Translations under genes and position numbers: made by a program
In this document: one piece after another, positions 43,956-53,846 of the stretch
Numbering within the stretch: the first letter of the stretch is position 1
How the letters are laid out: every line of letters begins with the position of its first letter
Origin: Acidobacteriota bacterium
GTDB lineage: Bacteria > Acidobacteriota > Holophagae > Acanthopleuribacterales > Acanthopleuribacteraceae
DNA length: 64,000 nucleotides
Reading direction: 5' to 3'
NCBI GenBank assembly: GCA_020637335.1
Contig: JACJWC010000017.1
Coordinates: forward strand, 13,501-77,500
Notes under the pieces: model-generated
What the model saw: only the letters and a program-made list of their open reading frames with translations
What the model was told of the DNA's origin: nothing
Databases searched by the model: none

Positions 43956-45218
43956 ATGAAGTTTGACGATCGAATTTTGCGTGTCTTTTTAGGATTGGCT
44001 ATTGTGGTAACGGCTTTCGGATTTTGGACCGATTGGCGTTTTTCTTGGGTCAGCCGCGCAAAAGATGCCAACCTTGAAAGCCAGCCGGAAGGCGACCAGG
44101 ACAGAGTTAAGGATGCTTTGGACAGTGTGGAAAAGAACATGGGCCAAGGCGCACCGATCCCGGTAGAGGCCTCAGAAGCGGTTAAAGGTTCATTAATCCA
44201 AAGGGTTTCTGCCCAGGGTCGGGTCTTTGCCTATAAACAAACCGATTTGGTCTGCGAACTCTCCGGTCGCTTGATTTCGATTGCGGTCAAGGACGGTCAG
44301 ATGGTGAAAAAGGGCGAGGTGATTGCGCAAATCGATGATCGCGAATACCAACTCAATTTGCAGGAAGCCGAAGCCAAGTACCTGGCCGCTTTAGCGGATT
44401 ATGTGACCTTTGACCAGGCCATGAAAGCTGAGGCGCAAAATCAAAAGGACCCCAACCAAAAAATCGAAGAGTTAAAGGCCCAACTCGCCTCAGGCAAAAT
44501 CACCAAGGAAGATTTCAGGCAGCAAAGTTTTATGCTGGAACTCGAGCAGGTTCGGTCCGGATCCAAACGCACCGAAGTCATTGCGGCCAGAACACTGGAT
44601 CAGGCCAAAACGGCTCTGGAGCGGGCAAAAATCAACCTCGAGAAATGTACGATTCGCGCGCCCTTTAACGGGGTTGTTTTCGACTTAGGCGTGGCTGAAG
44701 GCCAGTTACTGGGTGCCAGTACCAAGCTAGCTCGACTGGTGAATACCCAAGACATTGTTGTCAAGGCCAAGGTTTTGGAATCTGAAGTCGGTGGGATTGT
44801 GGTGGGCCGGCCCGTCAGCATTAAATTCCCCGCTCTGGCCGATATGGATCGAGTCGGGGGTACTGTTGAAGCGGTTAGCCCTTTTGTGAATGAAGCAGAT
44901 AAAACTGTTGACTGTATCATTCGCTTTACCAACCGCGAAGAACGGATTAAACCGGGCATGTTTGCCGAGTTGGTCATCGACAGCAAGGTGTTTGAAGACG
45001 TCCTGATGGTGCCCAAAACAGCCATATTGCCGCGAGATAACCGCAAAGTGGTGTTTAAAATCAAAGATCAGCACGCTTTGTGGGAATACGTGGAAACCGG
45101 GGTTGAAAACGACAAATTTGTTCAGATCACCAAGGGCGAAATCCAGCCCGGAGATATGGTTTTAACCAATAATCATTTCACGATGGGCCACGACACCTTG
45201 GTCGAAATCGTCCAATAA
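43956..45218 (+). CDS. RND efflux membrane fusion protein
   Basis: 420 residues. An N-terminal anchor helix (about 9-25), a biotinyl-lipoyl half (QGRVFAYKQTDLVCELSGRL, then VKDGQMVKKGEVIAQIDD), a helical hairpin (about 125-225, Lys/Gln/Glu-rich), the matching lipoyl half (KCTIRAPFNGVVFDLGVAEG) and the beta-barrel and proximal domains make a standard HlyD/AcrA-type adaptor. It joins inner-membrane pumps to an outer-membrane channel. First gene of the RND operon, followed by two permeases; no TolC-like gene is nearby, so the channel must be encoded elsewhere. Confidence 0.92.
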   Translation: MKFDDRILRVFLGLAIVVTAFGFWTDWRFSWVSRAKDANLESQPEGDQDRVKDALDSVEKNMGQGAPIPVEASEAVKGSLIQRVSAQGRVFAYKQTDLVCELSGRLISIAVKDGQMVKKGEVIAQIDDREYQLNLQEAEAKYLAALADYVTFDQAMKAEAQNQKDPNQKIEELKAQLASGKITKEDFRQQSFMLELEQVRSGSKRTEVIAARTLDQAKTALERAKINLEKCTIRAPFNGVVFDLGVAEGQLLGASTKLARLVNTQDIVVKAKVLESEVGGIVVGRPVSIKFPALADMDRVGGTVEAVSPFVNEADKTVDCIIRFTNREERIKPGMFAELVIDSKVFEDVLMVPKTAILPRDNRKVVFKIKDQHALWEYVETGVENDKFVQITKGEIQPGDMVLTNNHFTMGHDTLVEIVQ

Positions 45219-45231
45219 GCGCGGCACCAAC

Positions 45232-48200
45232 ATGATTGCACTTTCACTTCGCCGACCGGTGACCGTCTTTATGGCGGTTTTGTTAATCCTTTCCTTGGGT
45301 TATCTGGGTTACTCCAATTTGGGACGGGACCTGCTGCCCGATATCGCTTACCCCTCCTTGACCGTCATGACCAAGTACGAGGGGGCAGCGCCTCAAGAGG
45401 TTGAGGAATTTATCACCAAACGCCTGGAATCGGCTCTGTCCACCGTCAAAGGCAAACGCAAAATCGAAAGTATTTCGCGCGAAGGGATCTCGCTCATCAC
45501 CATTGAATTCCAATGGGGCGAGGATATGCAGTTGGCCATCCTGCATGTACGCGAAAAGTTAGATATTGCGCGCTTCCAAACGGGTTTTCCTCAGGATGCC
45601 GAACGCCCCAATATTTTGCGCTGGGATCCGTCTTCCAAGCCCATTGTGGGTTTGGCCATTTCTGCGCCGACCAACATTCTTAACCTGCGCGACGGCGTGC
45701 ACGATGTGATCAAGCCTCGCTTGGAGCAGTTGGATGGCGTGGCCCTGGCCCAAATTTCGGGCGATGTAGAACGGGTTATCGATGTGGAAGTCGATCCACA
45801 GAAAATCTCTCTGTATGGCCTGGATTTGGAAACGGTTTCATCCGCGATCCAACGCGCCAATGGCACGATTGCTGGCGGCACGATCAAAAAAGGCCGTTAC
45901 CGCTATGCCTTGCGCACCTTAGGCGAGTTTGATTCTGTTGAGGAAATTGCCCAGGTCGTTGTGGCGCGCCGCAATGGTACCTCGATTCGGATTTCGGATA
46001 TCGCCCGGGTGCGTGACACTCTGAAGGATCGGGAAGCCATGGCTTTCGTTAATGGCACCGAGGCGATTGGCTTATTGATTTACAAAGAGGCCGGTGCCAA
46101 CACGATTGAAACCACAAAACTGGTTAAAGCCTGTTTGGAAGAGCTGAAAAAGACCCAGCCAAACTACACCATTACCCTGGCCTTTGAAGAGGCGAAATTC
46201 ATTGAACAAGCCCTGAATAACGTCTGGATTTCTTTGTTGTTTGGCGGAATTTTTGCCTTTCTGGTGCTGGTCCTTTTCCTGGGTGATCTGAAATCGCCGA
46301 TCTTCATTTTCTTGTCGATTCCCATCTCAATCGTGACGACCGTGGCCCTGATGTACTTTGGCGATGTCTCGCTGAATATTATGTCGTTGGGCGGATTGGC
46401 GCTGGGGATTGGCATGCTGGTCGACAACTCGATCGTTGTGCTGGAGAACATTTATCGCTACCGCGAAATGGGCTATTCCGCCCGGGATGCGGCCTTTCAG
46501 GGTGCCAAAGAAGTGGCCGCCCCGGTTACCGCTTCGACCTTCACCACCATTGCGGTTTTTTTCCCCATCGTTTATTTAAAAGGCATCACAGGCGAACTGT
46601 TTGGTGAACAGGCTTTGACAGTAACGTTCTCCATGTTGAGTTCCCTGGTTGTTTCGATTACGGTCCTGCCCTTATTAACCGCCCTGTATGACATTTTTAA
46701 AGGTCGGGACAGCTTACCAGCTCAGCTCCCCGCGATGCCGGTGGTGGAAGCGGCTCAAAACCCACGTGACTTGTGGTTTTGGCGTTGGTGGGAATACATC
46801 GCTATTCTCGTTCTGGCCACAGTGGTTTTGGGTGCTTTCAAAATGGACTGGTGGCGTCTCTTGTACGTGGCGATTGGCATCCTGGTGTTGCCACTGGTTT
46901 TGTTCCTGCTCAAGTGGGCATTTACCTTTGTCCTGGCCCTGATTTTTCAGGCGGTTGCTTTTGCCCTGCGGTTGGGGAGTTCGGGCTCGAAGGGTTTACT
47001 CAACCGCGTGATCCTACCTGTTTTCAACTACGCTTTTGCCCGCTTTGAGGACGTGTACCATGCCGTTTTGGTCTGGGCGTTGGAGCGCAAGTTCATGGCT
47101 CTGAGCATGTCGCTTATCGTTTTGGCCTGCGGCGTTTTTGTCATGACCCACCTCAAAAAGGAGCTGATGCCAAAATCCGCTACCGGCCAGTTCCTGGTGG
47201 AAATGAAATTGCCACCGGGTTCAGCCATTGAAGTGACAGCCGATATGGTGACGCGTTTTGAGGAGGCCTTATTGCGCGATTCGGCCGTTGATGTGGTCTT
47301 CAGCCAGGTCGGCGCGTCCGATGCCAACGTCGCGCAACTCTTGCGCGATAGCGGTATGAACACGGCGCAATTATCGGTTAAGTTGAAACCTCAGTATGTT
47401 TCGCTCGCGGAGGTGTATCGCCTTTCCGAGTTTATGCGCGAATACGGGCGCAATTTCCCCCAGGTCCAGCTCAGTTTCATCGAGAGCGAATCATCCTTTG
47501 AAGACTTACTTGCGGCTGAGGGGGGTGCCGGTTTTCAGGTCCAGTTGGAAGGCGAACGTTTTGATGAGCTGTATGAAGCCAATGACTCGGTCCTTGCCGC
47601 ACTGGCCAAAATTGACGGCCTCAAGGATATTCAATCCACCTTGACCCGCGATTATCCACAAATTCAGGTCACCTTGAACCGCGAAAAAATCGAGCGCTAT
47701 GGATTTACTGTTCAAGGGGTTGGCCAGTTCTTTTCTGGCGGCATGCGCGGTGCGCAGGCAACGGAATTCAAGGAATTTGACAAACGCATTGATGTGCGGG
47801 TGCGCTTCCCGGAAGCGGAACGCGAGAACTTTGACAAGATCCTTGCCTTGACCTTGACCTCCCCGGATGGTTCCCCTGTTCCGATGACGGACTTGTTGCA
47901 GGTTGAGGTGATTCAAGGTTCCAAGGAGATCCGCAGGGTTGATCAGAAACGGGTAGCTCTGATTTCTGCCGATTTGGCCGGCAAAAAAATCTCAGAAGTG
48001 GTCCCGGCCGTGCAGGCCGAATTTGCATCCATGCGTTTTCCAAACTCGGTTTCCAAACCGCGTTTGGTCGGGGAACAGTCGGGCATCCAGAATTCGTTCA
48101 GCCAATTGATTTGGGCTTTCCTGCTTTCGAGCCTGTTGGTCTATATGATTATGGCGGGCCAGTTTGAGTCGATTGTCGCGCCTTTTGTGGTCATTTTTAC

Positions 48201-48750
48201 CGTTCCGATGGGTTTGATTGGGACGGCGGCCATCCTTTGGGCATTTGGTCAAACGATCAATATCATGTCTTTGATTGGTCTGGTGGTTTTATCTGGCATT
48301 GTGGTTAATGATGCCATCGTCAAGGTGGATTTTATTAAAAGCGCCAATGAAGCCGGTATGTCGATCCGCGAGGCGATTTTCAAGGCCTCAAAAGTGCGTC
48401 TGAGACCCATTTTGATGACGACCGCGACAACGGTTTTGGGCCTGCTGCCCATGGCCTTTGGATTAATGCCCTATTTGGTGAATCGCTCCTTCCTGGCCCC
48501 TGTTTTTCAGGCAGTGGACCCCGCCTTAGTTGGTTTGGGTCTACCTGTGATGAGCGAACTTTTTTCTGGGCAAGGTGCCGAAATTCAACAACCCATGGCT
48601 TTGACAATTATTGGGGGATTGACCTGTGCAACCTTGATGACCCTAGTCCTGATTCCGCTGCTGTACGAAGTTTTCATGCGCGATCGATCGCCCCAACCGG
48701 ATAACACCGCTGAGGGGACGCAGACGCCTGCTTTGGAGTCAGCCACATGA
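45232..48750 (+). CDS. RND-family efflux permease, enlarged (1172 aa)
   Basis: Proton-driven inner-membrane pump with the usual two repeats (helices 1-6 and 7-12) and the large periplasmic domains. The helix-4 motif is GMLVDNSIVVLEN (D398 with N399, so one acidic residue where AcrB has two). Compared with the usual roughly 1040 residues it has a hydrophobic insert between helices 6 and 7 (about 490-600, rich in Trp and Leu, probably extra helices) and another between helices 11 and 12 (about 1080-1125). It lies 13 bp after the adaptor and overlaps the next permease by ATGA. The substrate is unknown. Confidence 0.92.
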   Translation: MIALSLRRPVTVFMAVLLILSLGYLGYSNLGRDLLPDIAYPSLTVMTKYEGAAPQEVEEFITKRLESALSTVKGKRKIESISREGISLITIEFQWGEDMQLAILHVREKLDIARFQTGFPQDAERPNILRWDPSSKPIVGLAISAPTNILNLRDGVHDVIKPRLEQLDGVALAQISGDVERVIDVEVDPQKISLYGLDLETVSSAIQRANGTIAGGTIKKGRYRYALRTLGEFDSVEEIAQVVVARRNGTSIRISDIARVRDTLKDREAMAFVNGTEAIGLLIYKEAGANTIETTKLVKACLEELKKTQPNYTITLAFEEAKFIEQALNNVWISLLFGGIFAFLVLVLFLGDLKSPIFIFLSIPISIVTTVALMYFGDVSLNIMSLGGLALGIGMLVDNSIVVLENIYRYREMGYSARDAAFQGAKEVAAPVTASTFTTIAVFFPIVYLKGITGELFGEQALTVTFSMLSSLVVSITVLPLLTALYDIFKGRDSLPAQLPAMPVVEAAQNPRDLWFWRWWEYIAILVLATVVLGAFKMDWWRLLYVAIGILVLPLVLFLLKWAFTFVLALIFQAVAFALRLGSSGSKGLLNRVILPVFNYAFARFEDVYHAVLVWALERKFMALSMSLIVLACGVFVMTHLKKELMPKSATGQFLVEMKLPPGSAIEVTADMVTRFEEALLRDSAVDVVFSQVGASDANVAQLLRDSGMNTAQLSVKLKPQYVSLAEVYRLSEFMREYGRNFPQVQLSFIESESSFEDLLAAEGGAGFQVQLEGERFDELYEANDSVLAALAKIDGLKDIQSTLTRDYPQIQVTLNREKIERYGFTVQGVGQFFSGGMRGAQATEFKEFDKRIDVRVRFPEAERENFDKILALTLTSPDGSPVPMTDLLQVEVIQGSKEIRRVDQKRVALISADLAGKKISEVVPAVQAEFASMRFPNSVSKPRLVGEQSGIQNSFSQLIWAFLLSSLLVYMIMAGQFESIVAPFVVIFTVPMGLIGTAAILWAFGQTINIMSLIGLVVLSGIVVNDAIVKVDFIKSANEAGMSIREAIFKASKVRLRPILMTTATTVLGLLPMAFGLMPYLVNRSFLAPVFQAVDPALVGLGLPVMSELFSGQGAEIQQPMALTIIGGLTCATLMTLVLIPLLYEVFMRDRSPQPDNTAEGTQTPALESAT

Positions 48751-51700
48751 TTGAGTTTTGCCTGCGCCGCCGCGTTACGGTGGGGATGTTTTATATTGGC
48801 GTGGTTTTATTGGGCTTTATCTCCTATCAAAACCTCTCCATTGAAGGTCAACCGGATGTTGAATTGCCCCAGTTGGTGATCTCGTCCAATTGGCCAAATA
48901 CCCCACCCGAAGTGGTTCAGGTCTTCCTCACCTCACCCATTGAGGAAGTTTCCGCCCAACTGGATGGTCTGGAAGAAATGACCTCCAGTTCGACCACGCG
49001 CAGCGGTTGTCAGGTCACCTTGAAGTTCAATCGCGATACGGATATGGAGTTTGCGCGTTTGGACTTAAACGAACGGCTCTCCAAATTGCGCAGCGAATTG
49101 CCGCCCGGTGCCTCGCAACCCATTATTTCCAGTCTGAGCAATGAAGCCCTGGAGACATCCGCCCTGATTACCTTGTCCATATCGGGCCCGTACGACTTGC
49201 AACGGCTTTCCGACATTGTCGAGGACGATATTGTCGCGGCGATCAACTCGGTTGAGGGTGTGGCGCGGGCAACGCCCTATGGCATTCGCAATAAGGAACT
49301 CAAAATTCAGCTCAATCGCGATGCTATGGACCTTTACCAACTCGTACCCGAGCTGGTCACGCGAAAAGTAGTGGAATTGACGCGTACTTACGAAACCGCC
49401 CGGATCACCTTGGACAACCGCGAAATGACGGTGACCATTGCCAACAGCATTCCCGACCTGCAAACCATGCAGGACCTGATCATCCTGCAACGCGGGGATC
49501 AGGTCATTCGGTTGCGCGATTTGGGCGAATCTACGATTGGCTTTGCCGATGTGCGCAGTTTGGCCCGTTTAAACGGTAATCCGACCTTGACTGTTGCGGT
49601 CGAAAAAGAGGTAGGTGCCAATCTGATTGAGACGGCGCAGCGCGTGCATCAGACGGTGGATGAATTGGGACCACGCCTGCCAAAAAATTTGAGAATTGAC
49701 TGGGTTGCCGACGAGGGCAAACTCATGCAGGAACAATTAAATTCAGTGTATGAACGGTCCTTGTGGTGCGTGGCCCTTATCATCATTCTGTTGTTGATTT
49801 TCCTGCGCTCAGGCTCTGCTGCTTTGGTCATCACCTTGAACATCCTGTTTTCGGTCCTGATCACGATCAATTTCATGTACTACTTCGATATTACCTTTAA
49901 CATTGTCACCTTGAGTGGCTTGGCCATTGGTTTCGGCATGTTGGTTGACAATGCGATTGTGGTTCTGGAGAACACGTTTCGCTTACGTGAAGAGGGTCTA
50001 TCGCCCATGGCTGCGGCTCTACAGGGCGCCAAAGAGGTGGTTTGGGCCATTTTGGCTTCAACCTTGACCACGGTTGCCGCGTTTAGCTGCATGTTATTTT
50101 TGAAGGACCGGTTGGCCGTGGCCTACGGGCCATTGGTTTTGTCGGTCATTTTTAGTCTGTCAGCGTCTATGCTGGTTTCCTTCACGTTTACGCCGCTTTT
50201 GTGCTTGATGATTCGCGGCAGCGGCATCAAGGGTTCCGGACGGGCTAACGCCTATCAGCGCTTCACTGGCGCTGCCCTGGACCAATTTAATCGCGGTTAC
50301 ACGGCCCTGGTCGGGTTTCTGCTCAACCACAAATTGATGGTGGCCAGCCTTGTCGGTTTTGCCGTGTTCTTTTACTGGCGCGGATTTACCGAACTGGACC
50401 GCGGCAACTTTTCCTTTTTCTCCAATCGACAAGACAATTTGATGGTGTTTGTGCGCATGCCGGAAGGGGCTGAACTGGAGACCGCCGACGATGTGATTCG
50501 TCAGTTTGAACAGCCGCTTTTGGGTGTTTCGGGTTACAAGGACATGATGGTGCGCGTCAACCAGAACATGGCCTCACTGCAACTCTACTTTGATCAGGAC
50601 ATGCTGAAAACCCCTATTCCCACGGTTTTAAAGAGTCGCTTAATTGGGATCGCGCAAGGGTTTGCCGGGGTTTCCATGGGCGTTTTTGGCATCACCACGG
50701 ATGACAACTATTTTGTCGGTAACGTGGGCATGGAGACCTACAACAGTTCCATCCGGATTCTCGGCTTCAATTACAAACAATTGATGAAGTTCAGTGAGGA
50801 CGTGCTGGCCCGGGTCAAACGCAATCGCCGAGTGAAGGGCACCAATATCCGCACGATTGAAAATATGCGCGGCGCCCAAGACCAAACCGAGACGGTGTTG
50901 GTTATCGATCGCGAGGCGTTGCGCCATTACGACATCGACATTCAGTATTTGCTCGGCTTCATCAGCAGTAATTTACGCCTGGAGACCCTGACCTATACCA
51001 AATATCAGGGCGAGGAAATGCTGCTAAAAATTAAGTTCGACAATGCCGATGAATTCGACATCAAGGACTTGGAGGATTTGACCGTACGGACTGCCGACAA
51101 TCAACGCATCCGCCTGGTTGATTTGGTCCACCTGGAAACGCGCGATGTGCCTGGGGGCATCGGACGCAAAGACCAGCAGTATTCCGTGCTGTTACAGTGG
51201 GAGTTCCGGGGGACGCAAAAGAAAGCAGACCAGTACAAAGAAGCCGTTTTTGCCGCCTTGGAATTGCCGCCCGGGTACAGTAAGGAAATCGATTACACGT
51301 CCAATCTCTCAGATAAGGAAGAGGAAAACTTTGTTTTCGTCGTGCTATTTGCAGCTGCCTTGGTGTTTCTAATCATGGCAGCGCTGTACGAGAGCATTAT
51401 CGATCCGATTGTGATTATGGTGACAGTTCCGCTTTCGTTTGCCGGTGTGGTCTGGATCTACCAATACACGGACAAAACCTTTGATTCGACCAGTTGGGTT
51501 GGCCTGATTATTCTGGCAGGGATTGTCGTCAATAACTCGATTTTGTTGGTGTCACACATTAACGAAAAAGTGCGCGGTATTGCTGAGACAGGGCAAAGCC
51601 TGAACAGCGCTGTTATCGAGGCCTGTCGCGATCGGTTAAGACCGGTCTTATTGACGGCCCTGACGACCGTTATTGGCTTGCTCCCGCTTCTTGATGATTT

Positions 51701-52058
51701 TGTGCGATGGTTCCTGGACAAGCTCAATTGGCTGTTCTCATCGGTCGGGCTTCAATCCGTCGTCCAGCAATTGACCGCATTGCTCAGCCAGACCAGTAGT
51801 GGCGACGCGAATCAGGGCCTGGACCAAACGATTAGCATGTTTTCTAGCCTTTCTCGCGCAACGGTCGGCGGCATGATTTCCGCCACCGTTTCGACCCTGT
51901 TAATCATCCCGGTTGTGTATGTGATCTTTTTCCGTTTTAAACAGTGGTTGCATGCGCGCATCAACGAATGTTTCCAAACTTTTGAAGGAAGCACGGGTCC
52001 CTCTGATCCAGTGCCCGGGCCAGATGCGCTCCTTCAAGCCCCGGAAAAGATTCTGTAA
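48747..52058 (+). CDS. Second RND-family efflux permease (1103 aa)
   Basis: A paralogue of the preceding pump with the same overall plan. Helix 4 has FGMLVDNAIVVLENTFRL, and helices 10-11 have GIVVNNSILLVSHINE. It shows no insert between helices 6 and 7 but has an extra periplasmic stretch between helices 11 and 12 (about 980-1045, Gln/Ser/Leu-rich with DKLNWLFSSVG). Two permeases sharing one adaptor may form a heteromeric pump as in MdtBC (inference). A short hairpin CGGG-TTCG-CCCG at 52165-52176 lies downstream, perhaps a weak terminator. Confidence 0.92.
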   Translation: MIEFCLRRRVTVGMFYIGVVLLGFISYQNLSIEGQPDVELPQLVISSNWPNTPPEVVQVFLTSPIEEVSAQLDGLEEMTSSSTTRSGCQVTLKFNRDTDMEFARLDLNERLSKLRSELPPGASQPIISSLSNEALETSALITLSISGPYDLQRLSDIVEDDIVAAINSVEGVARATPYGIRNKELKIQLNRDAMDLYQLVPELVTRKVVELTRTYETARITLDNREMTVTIANSIPDLQTMQDLIILQRGDQVIRLRDLGESTIGFADVRSLARLNGNPTLTVAVEKEVGANLIETAQRVHQTVDELGPRLPKNLRIDWVADEGKLMQEQLNSVYERSLWCVALIIILLLIFLRSGSAALVITLNILFSVLITINFMYYFDITFNIVTLSGLAIGFGMLVDNAIVVLENTFRLREEGLSPMAAALQGAKEVVWAILASTLTTVAAFSCMLFLKDRLAVAYGPLVLSVIFSLSASMLVSFTFTPLLCLMIRGSGIKGSGRANAYQRFTGAALDQFNRGYTALVGFLLNHKLMVASLVGFAVFFYWRGFTELDRGNFSFFSNRQDNLMVFVRMPEGAELETADDVIRQFEQPLLGVSGYKDMMVRVNQNMASLQLYFDQDMLKTPIPTVLKSRLIGIAQGFAGVSMGVFGITTDDNYFVGNVGMETYNSSIRILGFNYKQLMKFSEDVLARVKRNRRVKGTNIRTIENMRGAQDQTETVLVIDREALRHYDIDIQYLLGFISSNLRLETLTYTKYQGEEMLLKIKFDNADEFDIKDLEDLTVRTADNQRIRLVDLVHLETRDVPGGIGRKDQQYSVLLQWEFRGTQKKADQYKEAVFAALELPPGYSKEIDYTSNLSDKEEENFVFVVLFAAALVFLIMAALYESIIDPIVIMVTVPLSFAGVVWIYQYTDKTFDSTSWVGLIILAGIVVNNSILLVSHINEKVRGIAETGQSLNSAVIEACRDRLRPVLLTALTTVIGLLPLLDDFVRWFLDKLNWLFSSVGLQSVVQQLTALLSQTSSGDANQGLDQTISMFSSLSRATVGGMISATVSTLLIIPVVYVIFFRFKQWLHARINECFQTFEGSTGPSDPVPGPDALLQAPEKIL

Positions 52059-52199
52059 AAGCTGGGGAAAAACAAAAAATTCGGCTTGCCGCAGGGGTCT
52101 CCAGCATTCATCATATGCTGTGAGACTCAGGGCCAATTAGAATGGGTTCATAAAAGACTCTGCGCGGGTTCGCCCGGGGTTTTCTGTGAATTCTGGCGC

Positions 52200-52229
52200 T
52201 TGACCATTGCTTGAGCCTTTTAGTAAGAT
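52200..52229 (+). promoter_or_regulatory. Predicted promoter of the exb/tonB operon
   Basis: TTGACC (52200-52205), 18 bases, TAAGAT (52224-52229), about 65 bp before exbB, after the end of the RND operon. Confidence 0.4.
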
Positions 52230-52294
52230 TCAAGGTCGCGGTCAGCCAAGCATTTTTTACCCCTATCAAAGTCAATAATCGGAGGTAGTTTCTC

Positions 52295-52915
52295 GTGGGA
52301 GTAATAGTCAAGTATATTATTGAGGGCGGTCTCTTCATCATGGTTCCCCTGGTGGTCCTGTTGTTAATCGGACTCACCTACATCATCGAGCGTTTTGTTG
52401 CCCTTGCTAAAGCCAAAATCAACACGGCCGACTTTTTGACCAAGATTCGCGCCGCCCTGAAAAATAAAAACGTAAAAGAAGCCGTTCAGGTTTGCGAAAC
52501 TTTTAAAGGTCCTATTGCATCGATCCTGAAAACAGGTCTGATGAAGTTCGGCGATCCCAAAGAAGAAATCGAAAAGTCCATGGAAAACGCTGCCATGCAC
52601 GAAATTGCGCGACTGGAACGCGGCTTGCCGGTTCTGTCCTCGATTTCCAACCTGGCCCCGATCCTGGGCTTCTTAGGAACGGTTACCGGTATGATCAACT
52701 CGTTCGACGCTTTGTCCCAATTGAATGATCCGGGCGCAGTTGCTGCCGGTATTTCTCAGGCGTTGATCACGACCGCTGGCGGTCTGATCGTTGCGGTTCC
52801 CACCCTGCTCGCTTATTCCTACTTCACCACACGCGTGAACGCCTTTATTCGCGAAATTGAATCCGCATCAGCTGTTCTGATGGAATCCTTCTCGCAAATG
52901 GAGCGCTCTTACTAA
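52295..52915 (+). CDS. exbB: ExbB/TolQ/MotA-family proton channel
   Basis: 206 residues, three membrane helices: about 9-30 (GGLFIMVPLVVLLLIGLTYI), about 112-135 (APILGFLGTVTGMINSF) and about 150-175 (ALITTAGGLIVAVPTLLAY). The last two with their Thr/Gly-rich faces are the family signature. It forms the pentameric channel that powers TonB. GTG start with GGAGG nine bases upstream. First gene of exbB-exbD-exbD-tonB. Confidence 0.94.
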   Translation: MGVIVKYIIEGGLFIMVPLVVLLLIGLTYIIERFVALAKAKINTADFLTKIRAALKNKNVKEAVQVCETFKGPIASILKTGLMKFGDPKEEIEKSMENAAMHEIARLERGLPVLSSISNLAPILGFLGTVTGMINSFDALSQLNDPGAVAAGISQALITTAGGLIVAVPTLLAYSYFTTRVNAFIREIESASAVLMESFSQMERSY

Positions 52916-52942
52916 TCGTCCACCCCAGAAAAGGAGACTGGC

Positions 52943-53374
52943 ATGAAAATCAAGAAAACGAAAAGTCTAGAGGCAAACATTCCAACTGCCTCCATGGCTG
53001 ATATCGCTTTTCTTCTGATCGTCTTCTTCATGATTTCCACAGTTTTCCAGGTCGATAAAACCCAGGTCCGTCTGCCCAAGAGTTCGGAAACAACTCGCGA
53101 AGATGTGGTCAAAGGTTCGGCCTTTGTGGTGGTTACCAAAGATGGCGTGATTAAAGTTTCAGACGGCCAAGAAGATTCTCGTCTGGTAAATCCCGAGGAG
53201 GTCGTGATCAATGCTGCGGCTTGGATGAACAAAAATCCTAGCCAGCCGATCGTGATCAAGGCCGATGCCGAAGCGGAATACGGGAAAGTGGAAGATGTCG
53301 TAGACGCCCTGCGTGAAGCGGGTGCAACCAACCTGAAGTTTTTGACAGATGCGGAAAAAGGGGGGGGATCTTGA
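52943..53374 (+). CDS. exbD: ExbD/TolR-family protein 1
   Basis: 143 residues. The cytoplasmic start EANIPTASMADIAFLLIVFF contains the channel Asp in its single membrane helix (ADIAFLLIVFFMIS). A periplasmic domain of about 100 residues follows, ending GATNLKFLTDAEKGG. AAGGAG precedes the ATG. Works inside the ExbB ring. It overlaps the second exbD by 4 bases. Confidence 0.94.
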   Translation: MKIKKTKSLEANIPTASMADIAFLLIVFFMISTVFQVDKTQVRLPKSSETTREDVVKGSAFVVVTKDGVIKVSDGQEDSRLVNPEEVVINAAAWMNKNPSQPIVIKADAEAEYGKVEDVVDALREAGATNLKFLTDAEKGGGS

Positions 53375-53829
53375 AACTCAATCGCAAAGAAGAAAATCCT
53401 GAAATCCCAACTGCCTCCATGGCTGATATCGCGTTTCTGCTGATTGTCTTCTTCATGTTGACCACCGTTTTCTCGACCAATAAAGGCGTGGAACACCTCC
53501 TGCCCCCGCAGGAAGATATCCCTGAAAACGTCGACAACGAAGAATCGATTTACATTCAGATTTTTCCCAGTGGACAATTCCAAATCGATCGAAAACCTTA
53601 CACCATTGAAGACGCTGATGAGGTTTATAACTACGTTATGAGCAAAGTTCAGCAAAACGCTCAGAAGCCCATCATTATCCATACCAACCGCGAGGCAAAG
53701 TACGGGGACATGATGATCATCCTGAGCGAGGTGAAACGGGTTGGAAAAGACTTAAAAGCCAATCTGGCCATTACGTTACCGTCCCGCGAGGAACGTCAAC
53801 GCTATGACCAATTCCAAGGCTCACTCTAA
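53371..53829 (+). CDS. exbD: ExbD/TolR-family protein 2
   Basis: 152 residues. The same segment, PTASMADIAFLLIVFFMLTT, is nearly identical to that of the first ExbD, but the periplasmic domain differs strongly. It starts with TTG, in the TTGA overlap with the preceding stop, after a run of seven G. Two different ExbDs with one ExbB suggest a hetero-dimeric stator, as in several Bacteroidetes and Acidobacteria systems. Confidence 0.92.
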   Translation: MKLNRKEENPEIPTASMADIAFLLIVFFMLTTVFSTNKGVEHLLPPQEDIPENVDNEESIYIQIFPSGQFQIDRKPYTIEDADEVYNYVMSKVQQNAQKPIIIHTNREAKYGDMMIILSEVKRVGKDLKANLAITLPSREERQRYDQFQGSL

Positions 53830-53846
53830 AGGAAAGGAGGTCTCTC

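Noticed and set aside
52165..52176. Strong terminator after the RND operon
   Set aside because: The stem is only four base pairs with a TTCG loop and a short T-run, too weak to list separately.
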